From: CBDCUC01 sp965222485
GTDB taxonomy: Bacteria > Pseudomonadota > Alphaproteobacteria > Rhizobiales > Hyphomicrobiaceae
DNA: 64,000 nucleotides
Direction of reading: 5' to 3'
Assembly: GCA_965222485.1 (NCBI GenBank)
Contig: CBDCUC010000040.1
Location: forward strand, 310,001 to 374,000
Shown here: positions 26,774 through 36,002 of the stretch, piece after piece
Position numbering within the stretch: position 1 is the stretch's first letter
How the letters are laid out: each line of letters starts with the position of its first letter
Made by a program: the position numbers and the translations under genes
Notes under the pieces: generated by a model
The model's database searches: none
Told to the model about the DNA's origin: nothing
Seen by the model: the letters and a program-made list of their open reading frames with translations, nothing else

Positions 26774-27379
26774 TCAACGCGCTGGAATGCGTCCGATCAC
26801 GCGGGAGCTGCGGTTCACGATCAGGGTTTCACCGGATGCCGGCGTGATACCAGTGAGTGCTTTAATGTTGGTCTTGTGCGTAACGAGTATCGTAGCACCA
26901 CTGGTGCTCGCATTTCGAATTAGGGCGGCAAGACCGGAGGTTTGCGCTTGTGCGGTTGGACCCTTTGCCAACGCATTCAACGTACTGGTGACAGAAACGC
27001 CGCCAAATCCCAACAATTGAGCGGTTTGCTTACAACGGCACCACGCGCTGCTAAAGACGTTGGCCGAGCGAATTCCCCTCTTGCGAAAATAAGCTCCTGT
27101 GCGCCGTGCCTGCGCTCTTCCGCCTGAGGACAGGTTCCTTTGCGTGGAGCAGTCATAGAGGTTGATGTTCGGTGAGTCTTTTTTGCCCGGCGCACGCGCA
27201 TGCCGCATCAATGCGATCGCTTGCCCCGTGGCGAGTGCTTTCCATAATTTCCGAGATTGCGCTTCCGCAACGTCAGGTGGCGCTATAACGGCCAGAGCGA
27301 TCAAAGCAAGAGCGAAGGAGCGAACCAAACCGGTGGTGCCGGAACGTCTCCACCAGCATGCGAAAACTTGATCATGCAT
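26774..27379 (-). CDS. Exported histidine phosphatase
   Basis: A 201-residue protein of the phosphoglycerate-mutase-like (histidine phosphatase) superfamily. The N-terminus has a signal peptide ending AEAQS at about residue 41, so the protein is secreted. The catalytic RHA motif is in IALMRHARAPG, and the second histidine is in TILVTHKTN. GAGGAG precedes the ATG. The substrate cannot be assigned. It is convergent with the DUF2270 gene. Confidence 0.9.
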   Translation of the reverse strand: MHDQVFACWWRRSGTTGLVRSFALALIALAVIAPPDVAEAQSRKLWKALATGQAIALMRHARAPGKKDSPNINLYDCSTQRNLSSGGRAQARRTGAYFRKRGIRSANVFSSAWCRCKQTAQLLGFGGVSVTSTLNALAKGPTAQAQTSGLAALIRNASTSGATILVTHKTNIKALTGITPASGETLIVNRSSRVIGRIPAR

Positions 27380-27575
27380 TTGTCAGGACTCCTCTCACGC
27401 TGCGGCTAGCAATCCTCTTACCAGACATTCTTGAAAGGAGTACAGGCGCGGGTCCTCCAGGGTGAGGTGCATCAATGAAGCCTGGCACGCCCCCCAGCTT
27501 ATTTGAAATGCTTAAGTTGTAGGACACTGCGAGAATGCACGCGATACGTGATGTCTGGAGGTTCGACAGGTTTGC

Positions 27576-28196
27576 TTAAGCCACCTTGTGCCGCTTTAGT
27601 TCGCGCACCAGCAACGTCAGCCGCTCGGCGACCGCAAGCCCTGAATCGACGCTGTCCTTGAGCGTGGCCCTGTTCTGAATGAGCTGATTGAGCTGGTCCT
27701 GACACTCTCCGAAATCGAAGAACAATTCCTCAGGCGCGTCGATCTCGCCGTCTTCCACGGCACTCATGACGTCGAACGCATTCTGCGATGCGAGCACAAG
27801 CATCGATGCCACATCATTGATGAGAAGCTGATATAGCCGCGCAACGTCCGGTGTAATGCGCGGCCCGTGTACACCGAATTTCAACGGCGATGCGGCTGTA
27901 CCGCCTTCACCACCAAACAGTTTCGGATTGCGTTGGAAGCGTCGGAAGATTTCGACAAGGCCCAGACAACAGGTCTCCAGGTCGCGCAGCGCTGCTCCTG
28001 CCTTTCGCTTGTTGCGGGCCCGCTCGGGTGTCTTTTCCTGTGCAGCCCAGTTGATTGTTGCTATGGAAGCAATAGCACCAAGCGCGGCAAGCCCAGGCAG
28101 AACGGCCGAGAACGGATCGGGGGCATTGCGGGTGTCGGTAGCATCGCTAGCGGCCGATTTCTTAGCCGTAGCCGGTGGTCCAGATGCTTTGGCCAC
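27576..28196 (-). CDS. Hypothetical protein downstream of sdhA
   Basis: A 206-residue protein of unknown family. A low-complexity Ala/Lys/Ser N-terminus (about residues 1-25) leads to one hydrophobic segment (about 28-52, LPGLAALGAIASIATINWAA). The rest is helical, with ETCCLGLVEIFRRFQRN and DFGECQDQLNQL. The start is GTG with GGGGG upstream. It occupies the place where sdhB would be expected, but is not related to it. Confidence 0.75.
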   Translation of the reverse strand: MAKASGPPATAKKSAASDATDTRNAPDPFSAVLPGLAALGAIASIATINWAAQEKTPERARNKRKAGAALRDLETCCLGLVEIFRRFQRNPKLFGGEGGTAASPLKFGVHGPRITPDVARLYQLLINDVASMLVLASQNAFDVMSAVEDGEIDAPEELFFDFGECQDQLNQLIQNRATLKDSVDSGLAVAERLTLLVRELKRHKVA

Positions 28197-28433
28197 GCGA
28201 GAACCCCCCGGTCAGATGTCCCACGGCCAACCCAGCCATGGGACCAATTGAAAGCTCATCCCATGATGGGGCCGCGTGAAGGCATTTTGGCGGCAATTTG
28301 GACGAACAGCGCAGATGCACACTCTGTGAACACATACGCCTACTCAAGGCCGCATGACAGGACCATCTGCGCCGCACGCGTGCCTTATCCACCGCGCTGT
28401 TGGTTCGATTCAATTGGGCTCTGGTTTCACCCG

Positions 28434-30299
28434 TCAGTACACGCGAGCCTTTGGCTTGATGTACTGCACCTCATTGGTGAGTGTGTAAGTGTGGACGGGC
28501 CGGTAGTCGAGCTTGACGTGGCGCTTGGCGTAGTCCGCCCAGGCAAGCGTGTGCTTCATCCAGTTCTCGTCATCACGTTCGGTGTGATCTTCGCGCGCGT
28601 GAGCCCCGCGGCTTTCCTTGCGGTTTTGCGCGCCGGTAACCGTCACGGCCGCCTGCGCAATCAGATTGTCGTATTCCAGCGTCTCAATCAGGTCCGAATT
28701 CCAGACAAGCGAGCGATCGGACACTTTGATGTCCGCACTGTCCTTCCAGATATCATTTATTTTTTTGACGCCTTCGTCCAGCACAGGCCCGTCGCGGAAG
28801 ACCGCACAATTCGATTGCATCGTTTTCTGCATGCGCAAACGCAGCTCCGACGTTGGCGTGCTACCCTTGGCGAAACGGAACTTGTCAAGCCGCGATAACG
28901 CCAAGTCGGCAGAGTCTTCCGGCAGCTCTGCGTGCGCGCTTCCCGTCTCGATAACGTCCGCGCAGCGAAGGCCCGCAGCCCTGCCGAAGACAACAAGATC
29001 GATCAGAGAATTTGAGCCCAACCGGTTGGCGCCGTGGACCGACACGCAAGCCGCCTCTCCCAAAGCCATCAGGCCTGCCACCACATGATCGGGATCTCCG
29101 CTCTTAAGCGTTAGAACCTCGCCGTGATAATTGGTAGGTATGCCGCCCATGTTGTAGTGCACCGTCGGCAGCACAGGGATCGGCTGGCGACGCAGATCAA
29201 CGCCTGCAAACACTTTGGCGCTTTCTGTAATTCCAGGCAGCCGTTCCGCCAGGATTTTCGGATCCAGATGGTCCAGATGCAGGAAGATGTGATCGTTGTC
29301 ACCACCGACGCCGCGACCTTCACGGATCTCAATAGTCATCGAACGCGAAACGACATCGCGAGAGGCAAGGTCTTTGGCATGTGGCGCATAGCGCTCCATG
29401 AAGCGTTCGCCTTCGGAGTTTGTCAGGTAGCCGCCCTCGCCGCGTGCGCCTTCTGTGATGAGAACGCCGGCGCCGTAGATGCCGGTGGGATGGAATTGTA
29501 CGAACTCCATGTCTTGCAGGGGTAGTCCGGCGCGCAAAACCATTGCATTGCCATCGCCGGTGCAGGTGTGCGCCGAAGTGCACGAAAAGTACGTGCGTCC
29601 ATATCCGCCGGTGGCCAGTATCGTGCGCTTGGCGCGAAAACGATGGATGGTCCCATCGTCAAGGCACATCGCCACTACACCGCGGCAAGCACCGTCCGAG
29701 TCCATGATGAGATCCAGCGCGAAATACTCGATGAAGAATTCCGCCGAGTGCCGTAGGCTTTGGCCATATAGCGTATGCAGCATGGCGTGCCCGGTTCGGT
29801 CCGCAGCCGCGCAGGTGCGCTGCGCCGGAGGGCCTTCACCAAACTCGGTTGTCATCCCGCCGAAAGGGCGCTGGTAAATCTTGCCATCCTCGGTGCGGCT
29901 GAAGGGGACACCGTAGTGCTCAAGTTCGTAGACGGCGTCCGGCGCATGCCGGCACAAATATTCAATCGAATCCTGATCGCCGAGCCAGTCCGATCCTTTG
30001 ACCGTGTCGTACATGTGCCAGCGCCAATTGTCCGGCCCCATGTTGCCAAGCGATGCAGCGACCCCGCCCTGGGCAGCGACTGTGTGTGACCGTGTTGGAA
30101 ACACCTTGGTGATGCAGGCGGTTTTTAGGCCCGCTTCGGCGCATCCAAGCGTCGCACGTAATCCCGCACCGCCTGCTCCGACCACGACAACGTCATAGGT
30201 ATGGTCTGTGATCGGGTAGGCTTTGCCATTGTGCGCCGGCGCCGCGGAGCCCTTACCGTTCGCCTTCTTGTTCTTCGATTTGTTCGCCTTAGCCGCCAT
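28434..30299 (-). CDS. sdhA: Succinate dehydrogenase flavoprotein subunit
   Basis: Complex II flavoprotein of 621 residues. It oxidises succinate to fumarate at the cytoplasmic face of the membrane. The FAD-binding VVVVGAGGAGLRAT is near residue 42, and the covalent-FAD histidine sits in RSHTVAAQGGVAAS. The segment NMGGIPTNYHGEV and the C-terminal YRPVHTYTL block are normal for SdhA. The N-terminus carries about 25 extra Lys/Asn-rich residues. It starts six bases after sdhD. sdhB is not downstream in this operon. Confidence 0.98.
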   Translation of the reverse strand: MAAKANKSKNKKANGKGSAAPAHNGKAYPITDHTYDVVVVGAGGAGLRATLGCAEAGLKTACITKVFPTRSHTVAAQGGVAASLGNMGPDNWRWHMYDTVKGSDWLGDQDSIEYLCRHAPDAVYELEHYGVPFSRTEDGKIYQRPFGGMTTEFGEGPPAQRTCAAADRTGHAMLHTLYGQSLRHSAEFFIEYFALDLIMDSDGACRGVVAMCLDDGTIHRFRAKRTILATGGYGRTYFSCTSAHTCTGDGNAMVLRAGLPLQDMEFVQFHPTGIYGAGVLITEGARGEGGYLTNSEGERFMERYAPHAKDLASRDVVSRSMTIEIREGRGVGGDNDHIFLHLDHLDPKILAERLPGITESAKVFAGVDLRRQPIPVLPTVHYNMGGIPTNYHGEVLTLKSGDPDHVVAGLMALGEAACVSVHGANRLGSNSLIDLVVFGRAAGLRCADVIETGSAHAELPEDSADLALSRLDKFRFAKGSTPTSELRLRMQKTMQSNCAVFRDGPVLDEGVKKINDIWKDSADIKVSDRSLVWNSDLIETLEYDNLIAQAAVTVTGAQNRKESRGAHAREDHTERDDENWMKHTLAWADYAKRHVKLDYRPVHTYTLTNEVQYIKPKARVY

Positions 30300-30305
30300 A
30301 TTGCT

Positions 30306-30686
30306 TCAAGCTCCGAAACTTAATTTCAACACCGCCCAGATACTGGCCGCCCCGACGGCGATCGCGAAGAACGTGTTGAATATCAAAAGCGCAATCTTGG
30401 CGCCTTCCGAATGCACGTAGTCCTCAATGATCGTCTGCATGCCCAGCCGCATGTGAATAGTTGCTGAGACCACCAGAAGACCTAACAGCAGTGACGGGAC
30501 TGGCGAGGACAGCTTGGAAGCGACCGTCGCATGATCTGCACCAACCAATCCGACCAGCAGCCAGACCAAGTACAGACCGAGCACTAGATTGGCGATTGCC
30601 GTCACGCGTTGCAGCCAGAAGTGATCGGCGCCTTCCTTGGCTGATCCGAGATTGCGTGCATTCTTCAATGGTGTTCGCATCGACAT
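30306..30686 (-). CDS. sdhD: Succinate dehydrogenase membrane anchor SdhD
   Basis: Anchor subunit of complex II, 126 residues, with three hydrophobic segments (about 36-55, 66-88 and 100-122). The conserved HFWLQRVTAIANLVLGLYL opening and MRLGMQTIIEDYVHSE, which carries the haem-region histidine and tyrosine, fit the alphaproteobacterial SdhD pattern. The ATG at 30686 has GAGG nine bases upstream. It is cotranscribed with sdhC and sdhA. Confidence 0.94.
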   Translation of the reverse strand: MSMRTPLKNARNLGSAKEGADHFWLQRVTAIANLVLGLYLVWLLVGLVGADHATVASKLSSPVPSLLLGLLVVSATIHMRLGMQTIIEDYVHSEGAKIALLIFNTFFAIAVGAASIWAVLKLSFGA

Positions 30687-30697
30687 GGCAGGTTCCC

Positions 30698-31108
30698 TCA
30701 GATCAGCCCGCCGGCATAGAGCCAGACTGCAACGGTCAGTAATGCCGATGCGACAATCGTACCCCACGACATCAGGTCCACGCTTTCAATATCGAGCGCT
30801 CTGCCGGTATCCCATATGAAGTGCCGGACACCTCCCAACATATGATGCAGGAGTGCCCAGGTATAACCAAACAACACCAACCGCCCCAACATGGTGCCGA
30901 ACATACCATTCACATATTCAAAGTATTGCTCACCTGTCGCAGCCGCAACGAGCCACCACGCGAGAAGCAGAGCGCCGAAATATAGTGCCGCACCGGTAAT
31001 GCGGTGCAGGATCGACATGATCATGTTGATCATCGGTCGATAGACCTGCAGATGCGGTGACAGCGGGCGGTTCTTTACCGCGGCACTTCCTGACTTTGCT
31101 TCGGCCAT
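30698..31108 (-). CDS. sdhC: Succinate dehydrogenase cytochrome b556 subunit SdhC
   Basis: Haem b subunit of complex II, 136 residues with three membrane segments. The family signature RPLSPHLQVYRPMINMIMSI and HRITGAALYFG is at the front, and the haem-ligand histidine is in LLHHMLGGVRHFIWD. The ATG at 31108 is preceded by AGGAG. It follows the MaoC gene by 101 bases and precedes sdhD by 11 bases. Confidence 0.96.
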   Translation of the reverse strand: MAEAKSGSAAVKNRPLSPHLQVYRPMINMIMSILHRITGAALYFGALLLAWWLVAAATGEQYFEYVNGMFGTMLGRLVLFGYTWALLHHMLGGVRHFIWDTGRALDIESVDLMSWGTIVASALLTVAVWLYAGGLI

Positions 31109-31209
31109 CCACCGTTCTCCTAGTTGCGTCGTCGACAAGATACTTAGCGCGGCTGCAATTCTGCGGCAATTGCTTGCCGGTCCATATAGTCCCGCACCCA
31201 CAAATACGA

Positions 31210-32268
31210 TTAGCGGGGCAAAACCACCCATATGTCGAGGTCCAGGAGCACGCCTTCGGCGTACTTGCCATCATCGTCCTTCAAGGGAAATGCCTCGCAG
31301 GATTGATCCTTGACTGCCACCAGCCGCGTGCGCAATGCGCCAATGTCGGTGCGGCCCGGTATCTCTTCCTTCTCCAGAATCTCAGACCATGCATAAAGCG
31401 TATCACCTGCAAAAAGTGGTGAAACGTGCCGGCCGCCGTTAATCGCAGCAATGTGGAAAGCATTGTTGAGGCCGTTAAACGACAGTGCGCGCGCCAGTGA
31501 AATGATCACCCCGCCATAAACAATGCGCCGGCCAAACCGGCCTTTGCTCTCGGTGTGTTGGTTGAAGTGTACCTTCGCCGTGTTTTGGTAAAGCCGTGTA
31601 GCGATCTGATGCTCGGCTTCCTCCAACGTCATCCCGTCGACGTGATCAATTTTTTCGCCAACCTCATAGTCACCCCACCGGTGTGGAGCACCAGCCAGAT
31701 CAAAATCATATGCGGATACATTGATCGATTGTATCGAGTCAGCGAACTCAGACGGGTCGACCCGGTCGGGCAAATCCGGGACCACGGCTTCCGGCGCAGG
31801 CAAAGACAGATCTTTTTTTCGCACCATGACCCAACGTGTGTATTCCAACACGGTCGTTCCGTTCTGGTTCTTGCCCGTCGAGCGAACATAAACCGTGCCC
31901 GTCTTCCCGTTGGAATTCTCTTTTAGACCGATAACCTCGGACACCGTCGAAAGTGTATCTCCCGGGTAGGCAGGCGCCAGGAACCGGCAGCTCGCATAAC
32001 CCAGATTGGCGATGGCATTGAGCGACACGTCGGGTACCGTCTTGCCGAACACGACGTGAAAAAGCAGCATGTCGTCTATCGGCGAACGTGGATAGCCGAT
32101 GGCTTGCGCGAATGCATCTGACGATTGAACCGCAAATCTGGGCCCATATAGCCCGGTATAAAGCGCGACGTCCCCCAGCGAGACCGTCCGCGGCGTTGCA
32201 TGGATAATGACCTGGCCGAGCTTGAAATCTTCAAAGTAGTTGCCCGGGTTGGTCTTGGTCGCCTGCAT
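31210..32268 (-). CDS. mch: MaoC-family mesaconyl-CoA hydratase-like enzyme
   Basis: A 352-residue double-hotdog dehydratase. The opening TNPGNYFEDFKLGQVIIHAT and PRTVSLGDVALYTGLYG match mesaconyl-CoA hydratase (beta-methylmalyl-CoA dehydratase) of the ethylmalonyl-CoA pathway, which assimilates acetyl-CoA in bacteria without isocitrate lyase. A MaoC-type gene upstream of sdhCDAB is a familiar layout in this order. Here it reads on into sdhC, D and A. GGGGA precedes the ATG at 32268. A related MaoC hydratase for another thioester cannot be excluded. Confidence 0.8.
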   Translation of the reverse strand: MQATKTNPGNYFEDFKLGQVIIHATPRTVSLGDVALYTGLYGPRFAVQSSDAFAQAIGYPRSPIDDMLLFHVVFGKTVPDVSLNAIANLGYASCRFLAPAYPGDTLSTVSEVIGLKENSNGKTGTVYVRSTGKNQNGTTVLEYTRWVMVRKKDLSLPAPEAVVPDLPDRVDPSEFADSIQSINVSAYDFDLAGAPHRWGDYEVGEKIDHVDGMTLEEAEHQIATRLYQNTAKVHFNQHTESKGRFGRRIVYGGVIISLARALSFNGLNNAFHIAAINGGRHVSPLFAGDTLYAWSEILEKEEIPGRTDIGALRTRLVAVKDQSCEAFPLKDDDGKYAEGVLLDLDIWVVLPR

Positions 32269-32307
32269 ATTTGATGTTCCCCATGGCGTCTCAATTGGTG
32301 CTCCAAC

Positions 32308-32324
32308 GCACAATCCGATTGTGC
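32308..32324. promoter_or_regulatory. Dyad upstream of the mch-sdh operon
   Basis: GCACAAT-CCG-ATTGTGC is a perfect dyad with 7-base arms and a 3-base centre, 40 bases upstream of the mch start. It is a candidate operator or a short leader hairpin. No regulator is known for it. Confidence 0.4.
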
Positions 32325-32595
32325 AGATGCAGCACGTACCGGCCGGCCTGACGGGTCCGGCGCCGGCTATTAAGATCGCTAGCTTTCATAGTTTTCGACA
32401 GCCCGCCCGGCGTTTGTTGCCCAGCGGCAACTGCTATCTATCCGGTTCGGCCTTCGAACCCAACCTGAAATAATGAGAAAAAACAGCGCGGGCGCACCAA
32501 GGCCAAGTCCGCCGGCGCCTGTGGATTGCCCGCTATGGGGTGCCTACAGTGGCGTGGTCCAATCCGCGAGTGACTTGTAAGGCTTGAAGAAAATC

Positions 32596-32617
32596 GGCCG
32601 GGTCGATTGACCCGGCC
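32596..32617 (+). terminator. Orphan intrinsic terminator
   Basis: GGCCGGGTC-GATT-GACCCGGCC has perfect 9-base arms followed by TTCTCT. No plus-strand gene ends before it: the preceding gene reads left from 32268. It therefore either ends an unannotated transcript from 32325-32595 or lies in the LysR leader. The stretch 32269-32809 otherwise has no gene. Confidence 0.65.
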
Positions 32618-32809
32618 TTCTCTCCCTAGACATTTTTGTCAAGAAACATTTTTCTGGTGCAGGAGCCGCAGCGGTTGGCGCGCCGCGCTCATTGAATATA
32701 CTCAGGACAACTGCCCCTTGGACCGCACCTCATCGGACAATCAATTTAGTACGGTCCAATATCAGCACACGCCTTCCGCAGGTAAAAGTGCAAATTTACG
32801 GGTTGGGAA

Positions 32810-33727
32810 ATGAAAGACGATCATGTCAATCGGTTGGATCTGAATCTGCTGACAATTTTTGATGCAGTCATGACAGAGCGCAGTCTGACCAAAGCAGGTG
32901 TCAGACTAGGTGTCTCGCAGTCCGCCGTAAGTCATGCGCTATCCCGGCTTCGTGATATCACGGGAAACTCACTGTTTGAGCGTACCGGTCATGGTGTGCG
33001 ACCGACTGCGCGCGCAGCAGAGATGGCCGATCAGGTCAGACATGCACTCGACATGTTGCGTGCAACCCTGCGCGCGGGCGATGCAGATTTCTCAAGCCAG
33101 TCAGCGCAGCGCACATTCCAACTGGATATTGCCGCCGGCCTGGATGCAGTGATCATCCCCAAACTAGCAGCGCGGACCGTCGATTGTTCCAATCTGCAAT
33201 TTCGGATTTCCGGAGGACGTGCCCGCGATCTGCTGAACGAACTACGTTATGGGGACACGTGCCTGGCACTGGAGTGCGATCAGATCACTGATGATGACTT
33301 TGGATCTCAGTTGCTCTTTGAGGACCACTATGTTGTCATTGCCACCAAGGGCCATCCTGCGCTCAAAGACGGACTGACCCTGGACCTATTCCAAAAACTC
33401 GATCACGTGGCATTGTCGTGGGCAGGTGATCATGCGTTGACGCCACTCGGACAAAACCTGGAATCCGCCGGCATTTCCCGGCGTGTCAAATTTTCGGTAC
33501 CAAATCTGGCCACGATACCGGGCATAGTCGAGGCCGACGATGTAATTGCCTGCATGCCCGAAAAGATTGCGCATGACTTCTCTGCGACATTTGATATCGA
33601 GCTACATCGCTTCCCAAATCCCATTCCGAGCCAGCCCGTCTACATGGTTTGGCACAAGAGCTTTGATAATGACCCGAGCCACAAGTGGTTGCGGGGTGTC
33701 CTGAACGACATCTGCCATGAATTATAG
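32810..33727 (+). CDS. LysR-family transcriptional regulator
   Basis: A 305-residue LTTR. The N-terminal helix-turn-helix contains VMTERSLTKAGVRLGVSQSA followed by VSHALSRLRD, a canonical match. The C-terminal inducer domain (about 95-300) is complete, with EDHYVVIATKGHPAL. It reads toward the symporter gene 79 bases downstream, which is a likely target. The nod-box- or pcaQ-type specificity cannot be read. A weak GGGAA precedes the ATG. Confidence 0.93.
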   Translation: MKDDHVNRLDLNLLTIFDAVMTERSLTKAGVRLGVSQSAVSHALSRLRDITGNSLFERTGHGVRPTARAAEMADQVRHALDMLRATLRAGDADFSSQSAQRTFQLDIAAGLDAVIIPKLAARTVDCSNLQFRISGGRARDLLNELRYGDTCLALECDQITDDDFGSQLLFEDHYVVIATKGHPALKDGLTLDLFQKLDHVALSWAGDHALTPLGQNLESAGISRRVKFSVPNLATIPGIVEADDVIACMPEKIAHDFSATFDIELHRFPNPIPSQPVYMVWHKSFDNDPSHKWLRGVLNDICHEL

Positions 33728-33806
33728 GCAGGCTGGCAGCAGGCGAATTTGAGGGCGAGGGGCAAACCCGCATCGATCCGTGCGGGACACATCCTGGGGG
33801 AAATGC

Positions 33807-36002
33807 ATGACTGACGATGCAGAGGGCAGGAGCACTGGCGTCGGCGATTTGCTGCTGTCGCACGTATTGTTGGCTCTGATCATAACATTCATTCTGCCGA
33901 CAGCGGTGCATCTATTGAATTTCGCAAAACTGCTCTCCATTCCACTCGGCTATTATATGGCCGCACAAGGTTGCCTGGTCCTTCTTGTCACTTTGGCGTT
34001 CTACCATGCCATTCGGCACGATCGGATCGCGCTTGCCGGTCTCGGTGGTGAGAAGGATCCCTTAGGTCCAGCACCGACACTGCGAACACTACTGTTCACC
34101 ATTCTGTTCGCCATCGTTGCCGTTGTGCTCGCCTATCTTGCCGATATGAGCCTGTCCAAAGGTTTCGGGCGCTTCGGAGTTGGCACAGCATTGGTGATTG
34201 CCCTCATCGCGCTGGTTTCCGCAATTGGCTGGGTTGCAAAATCGACCAGCACAGTTTCCTACCCCTCCGGCTCTTCCATCGGCCTGGGCATGGACTGGTT
34301 GTCCGGTGTCGCTTTCATCGCTTCAGTCGGTGCCATCTATACGATGGGGTATGATGGGCTCGCAGTGGGGCTCGGCCTGGTTGCCGGTATTGTCTTCCAC
34401 ACCACTGTCATCGCGCCCTACGAGCAAACGTTTGCGACCCAGTCGTTACCGGGGTTCCTCGCCGCCCGCCTCGCCAGTCGCACAGTTTTTTTTGCTGCCG
34501 CCCTGATCGTCGCCATATGTGCTGCTGTCATGCTGGCTGCACAGATCGCGGCGGCAGGTGCCATTCTGGCTTTGATGCTTGGGCTTGATGTATCCGATGC
34601 CATAATTGCGGCAGCACTAATCGTTGCCGTCGCCGCATTGCTCTACCGTGCAGGCGATCGCTCCGGTGATCCGCGCCCAGCGCTCATTCTGACTGGATTG
34701 ATCTCACTGGTTGCCATTTTTGTTCCTGCGCTATTGATGGCGCTGGAGTCCACCGGGCTAGGGCTGCCACATTTTACGTTTGGCAAGGCGCTGAATGAAG
34801 TCTCCGAATTGCAGCTATCGCTGCTCATGGAGGGCACTGCTGATCCGGTGACAATGACACCCTATTTGCGTCCCTTTGCACACCTTTCGCCATTCAACTT
34901 CACCGCTCTTGTCCTGTGTGTCATGCTAGGCGCAGCTGCCTTCCCACGTGCCTGGGCATCGCGCGCCCGCGCGCGTAACCCAAATGGGCAGGGACTGCGG
35001 CTGAACAAGCAACAAAGCGTTACCAAGGGCAGCACGCGGGCACTCCACGTTGCAGCTTGGGCGGCACTGGTCGTCCTTCTAGCGATGACGACGGCGCCGA
35101 CAGTCGCCGCATTCACCAAGGCAAAAATCTATGCACAGTTGGATGGCCAGCTCTCGCTCAACACGTTGCCGTCATGGATATATCAATTGGGTAGCGTCGG
35201 GCTTCTGGAGGTGTGCGGCGAGGCGGCAAAGTCTGTCGCGTCGGTGGCAACCGCATGTGCGGGAACCACGGACGTACTGCGCCTTCAAGATCTATCAATA
35301 AGCATTGGTGCCATTTGGCTCGCCGCACCGCTGGCAACCGGATTACCCCACTTTGTATTGTGGTTGCTCATGTACGCCGGCCTGGCGGCCATATTGGCGG
35401 CATCCATCGCCACCCTTCACACCATCTATTGTTCGGTTCATGCCGGAGAGATAGCGCAAACTGCCAAGGCAACGCACACCGGTCTCGCCTTTGTTGCTTC
35501 AGCGGTTGCGCTGGTTATGGCCAGCACTGTGGCTTATCTCGCCATTGGGGATGTCCTCACGTTACTAACGTGGGCGTTTTCATTGTCTGCGGCCGGCCTA
35601 GCACCGGTGCTCATCGCGTCGATCTGGTGGCCCCGCGCCGTACGCGCAACGACCGCCGTCATCGCCATGCTTATCGGCTTTGCAATGGCGGGTTACTACA
35701 TTGTGGGCACACATTTCTTTGCTGCGCACTTCGCGGAAGTATGGCGCGGCCTGTCGAATTCGGCGCCCTACGCATTTGAAGAAGTGGCTGACTTGCTGGC
35801 GAGATGCACGCCCGGTGCTGTGACCGGGGAAACGCCGCCTGATCAAGGAGGCGCTGCTTCTTGCAACGCCATTCCGTCACTTGAACGCAAGCTTGCAAAT
35901 TGGTGGGGCATAAAAAATTCAACCGCTGCCATCTTTGGTTTGCCGTTCGGGATCCTGGTGCTGCTCGCGGCGGCAATCATCGCGCCACGCAAAAAGCCTT
36001 GA
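33807..36002 (+). CDS. Sodium:solute symporter, small and large subunits fused
   Basis: A 731-residue inner-membrane transporter. Residues about 10-65 look like the separate small subunit (DUF4212-type, with IPLGYYMAAQGCLVLLVTLAF). The remainder is an SSS-type large subunit with about 13 hydrophobic segments, for example LGMDWLSGVAFIASVGAIYT and MGYDGLAVGLG, typical of the acetate/pyruvate-like VC_2705 group. A periplasmic insertion holds cysteines (CGEAAK, CAGTTD, CTPGA, SCNAIP). GGGGGAA supports the ATG at 33807. It is preceded by the LysR regulator. The substrate is probably a short organic acid. Confidence 0.88.
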   Translation: MTDDAEGRSTGVGDLLLSHVLLALIITFILPTAVHLLNFAKLLSIPLGYYMAAQGCLVLLVTLAFYHAIRHDRIALAGLGGEKDPLGPAPTLRTLLFTILFAIVAVVLAYLADMSLSKGFGRFGVGTALVIALIALVSAIGWVAKSTSTVSYPSGSSIGLGMDWLSGVAFIASVGAIYTMGYDGLAVGLGLVAGIVFHTTVIAPYEQTFATQSLPGFLAARLASRTVFFAAALIVAICAAVMLAAQIAAAGAILALMLGLDVSDAIIAAALIVAVAALLYRAGDRSGDPRPALILTGLISLVAIFVPALLMALESTGLGLPHFTFGKALNEVSELQLSLLMEGTADPVTMTPYLRPFAHLSPFNFTALVLCVMLGAAAFPRAWASRARARNPNGQGLRLNKQQSVTKGSTRALHVAAWAALVVLLAMTTAPTVAAFTKAKIYAQLDGQLSLNTLPSWIYQLGSVGLLEVCGEAAKSVASVATACAGTTDVLRLQDLSISIGAIWLAAPLATGLPHFVLWLLMYAGLAAILAASIATLHTIYCSVHAGEIAQTAKATHTGLAFVASAVALVMASTVAYLAIGDVLTLLTWAFSLSAAGLAPVLIASIWWPRAVRATTAVIAMLIGFAMAGYYIVGTHFFAAHFAEVWRGLSNSAPYAFEEVADLLARCTPGAVTGETPPDQGGAASCNAIPSLERKLANWWGIKNSTAAIFGLPFGILVLLAAAIIAPRKKP

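Noticed and set aside
28618..29525. Frames opposite sdhA
   Set aside because: Antisense to a certain sdhA gene.
32325..32617. 6S RNA as an explanation of the orphan terminator
   Set aside because: The neighbourhood lacks the usual zapA and 5-formyl-THF cyclo-ligase genes, and I could not trace the 6S fold.
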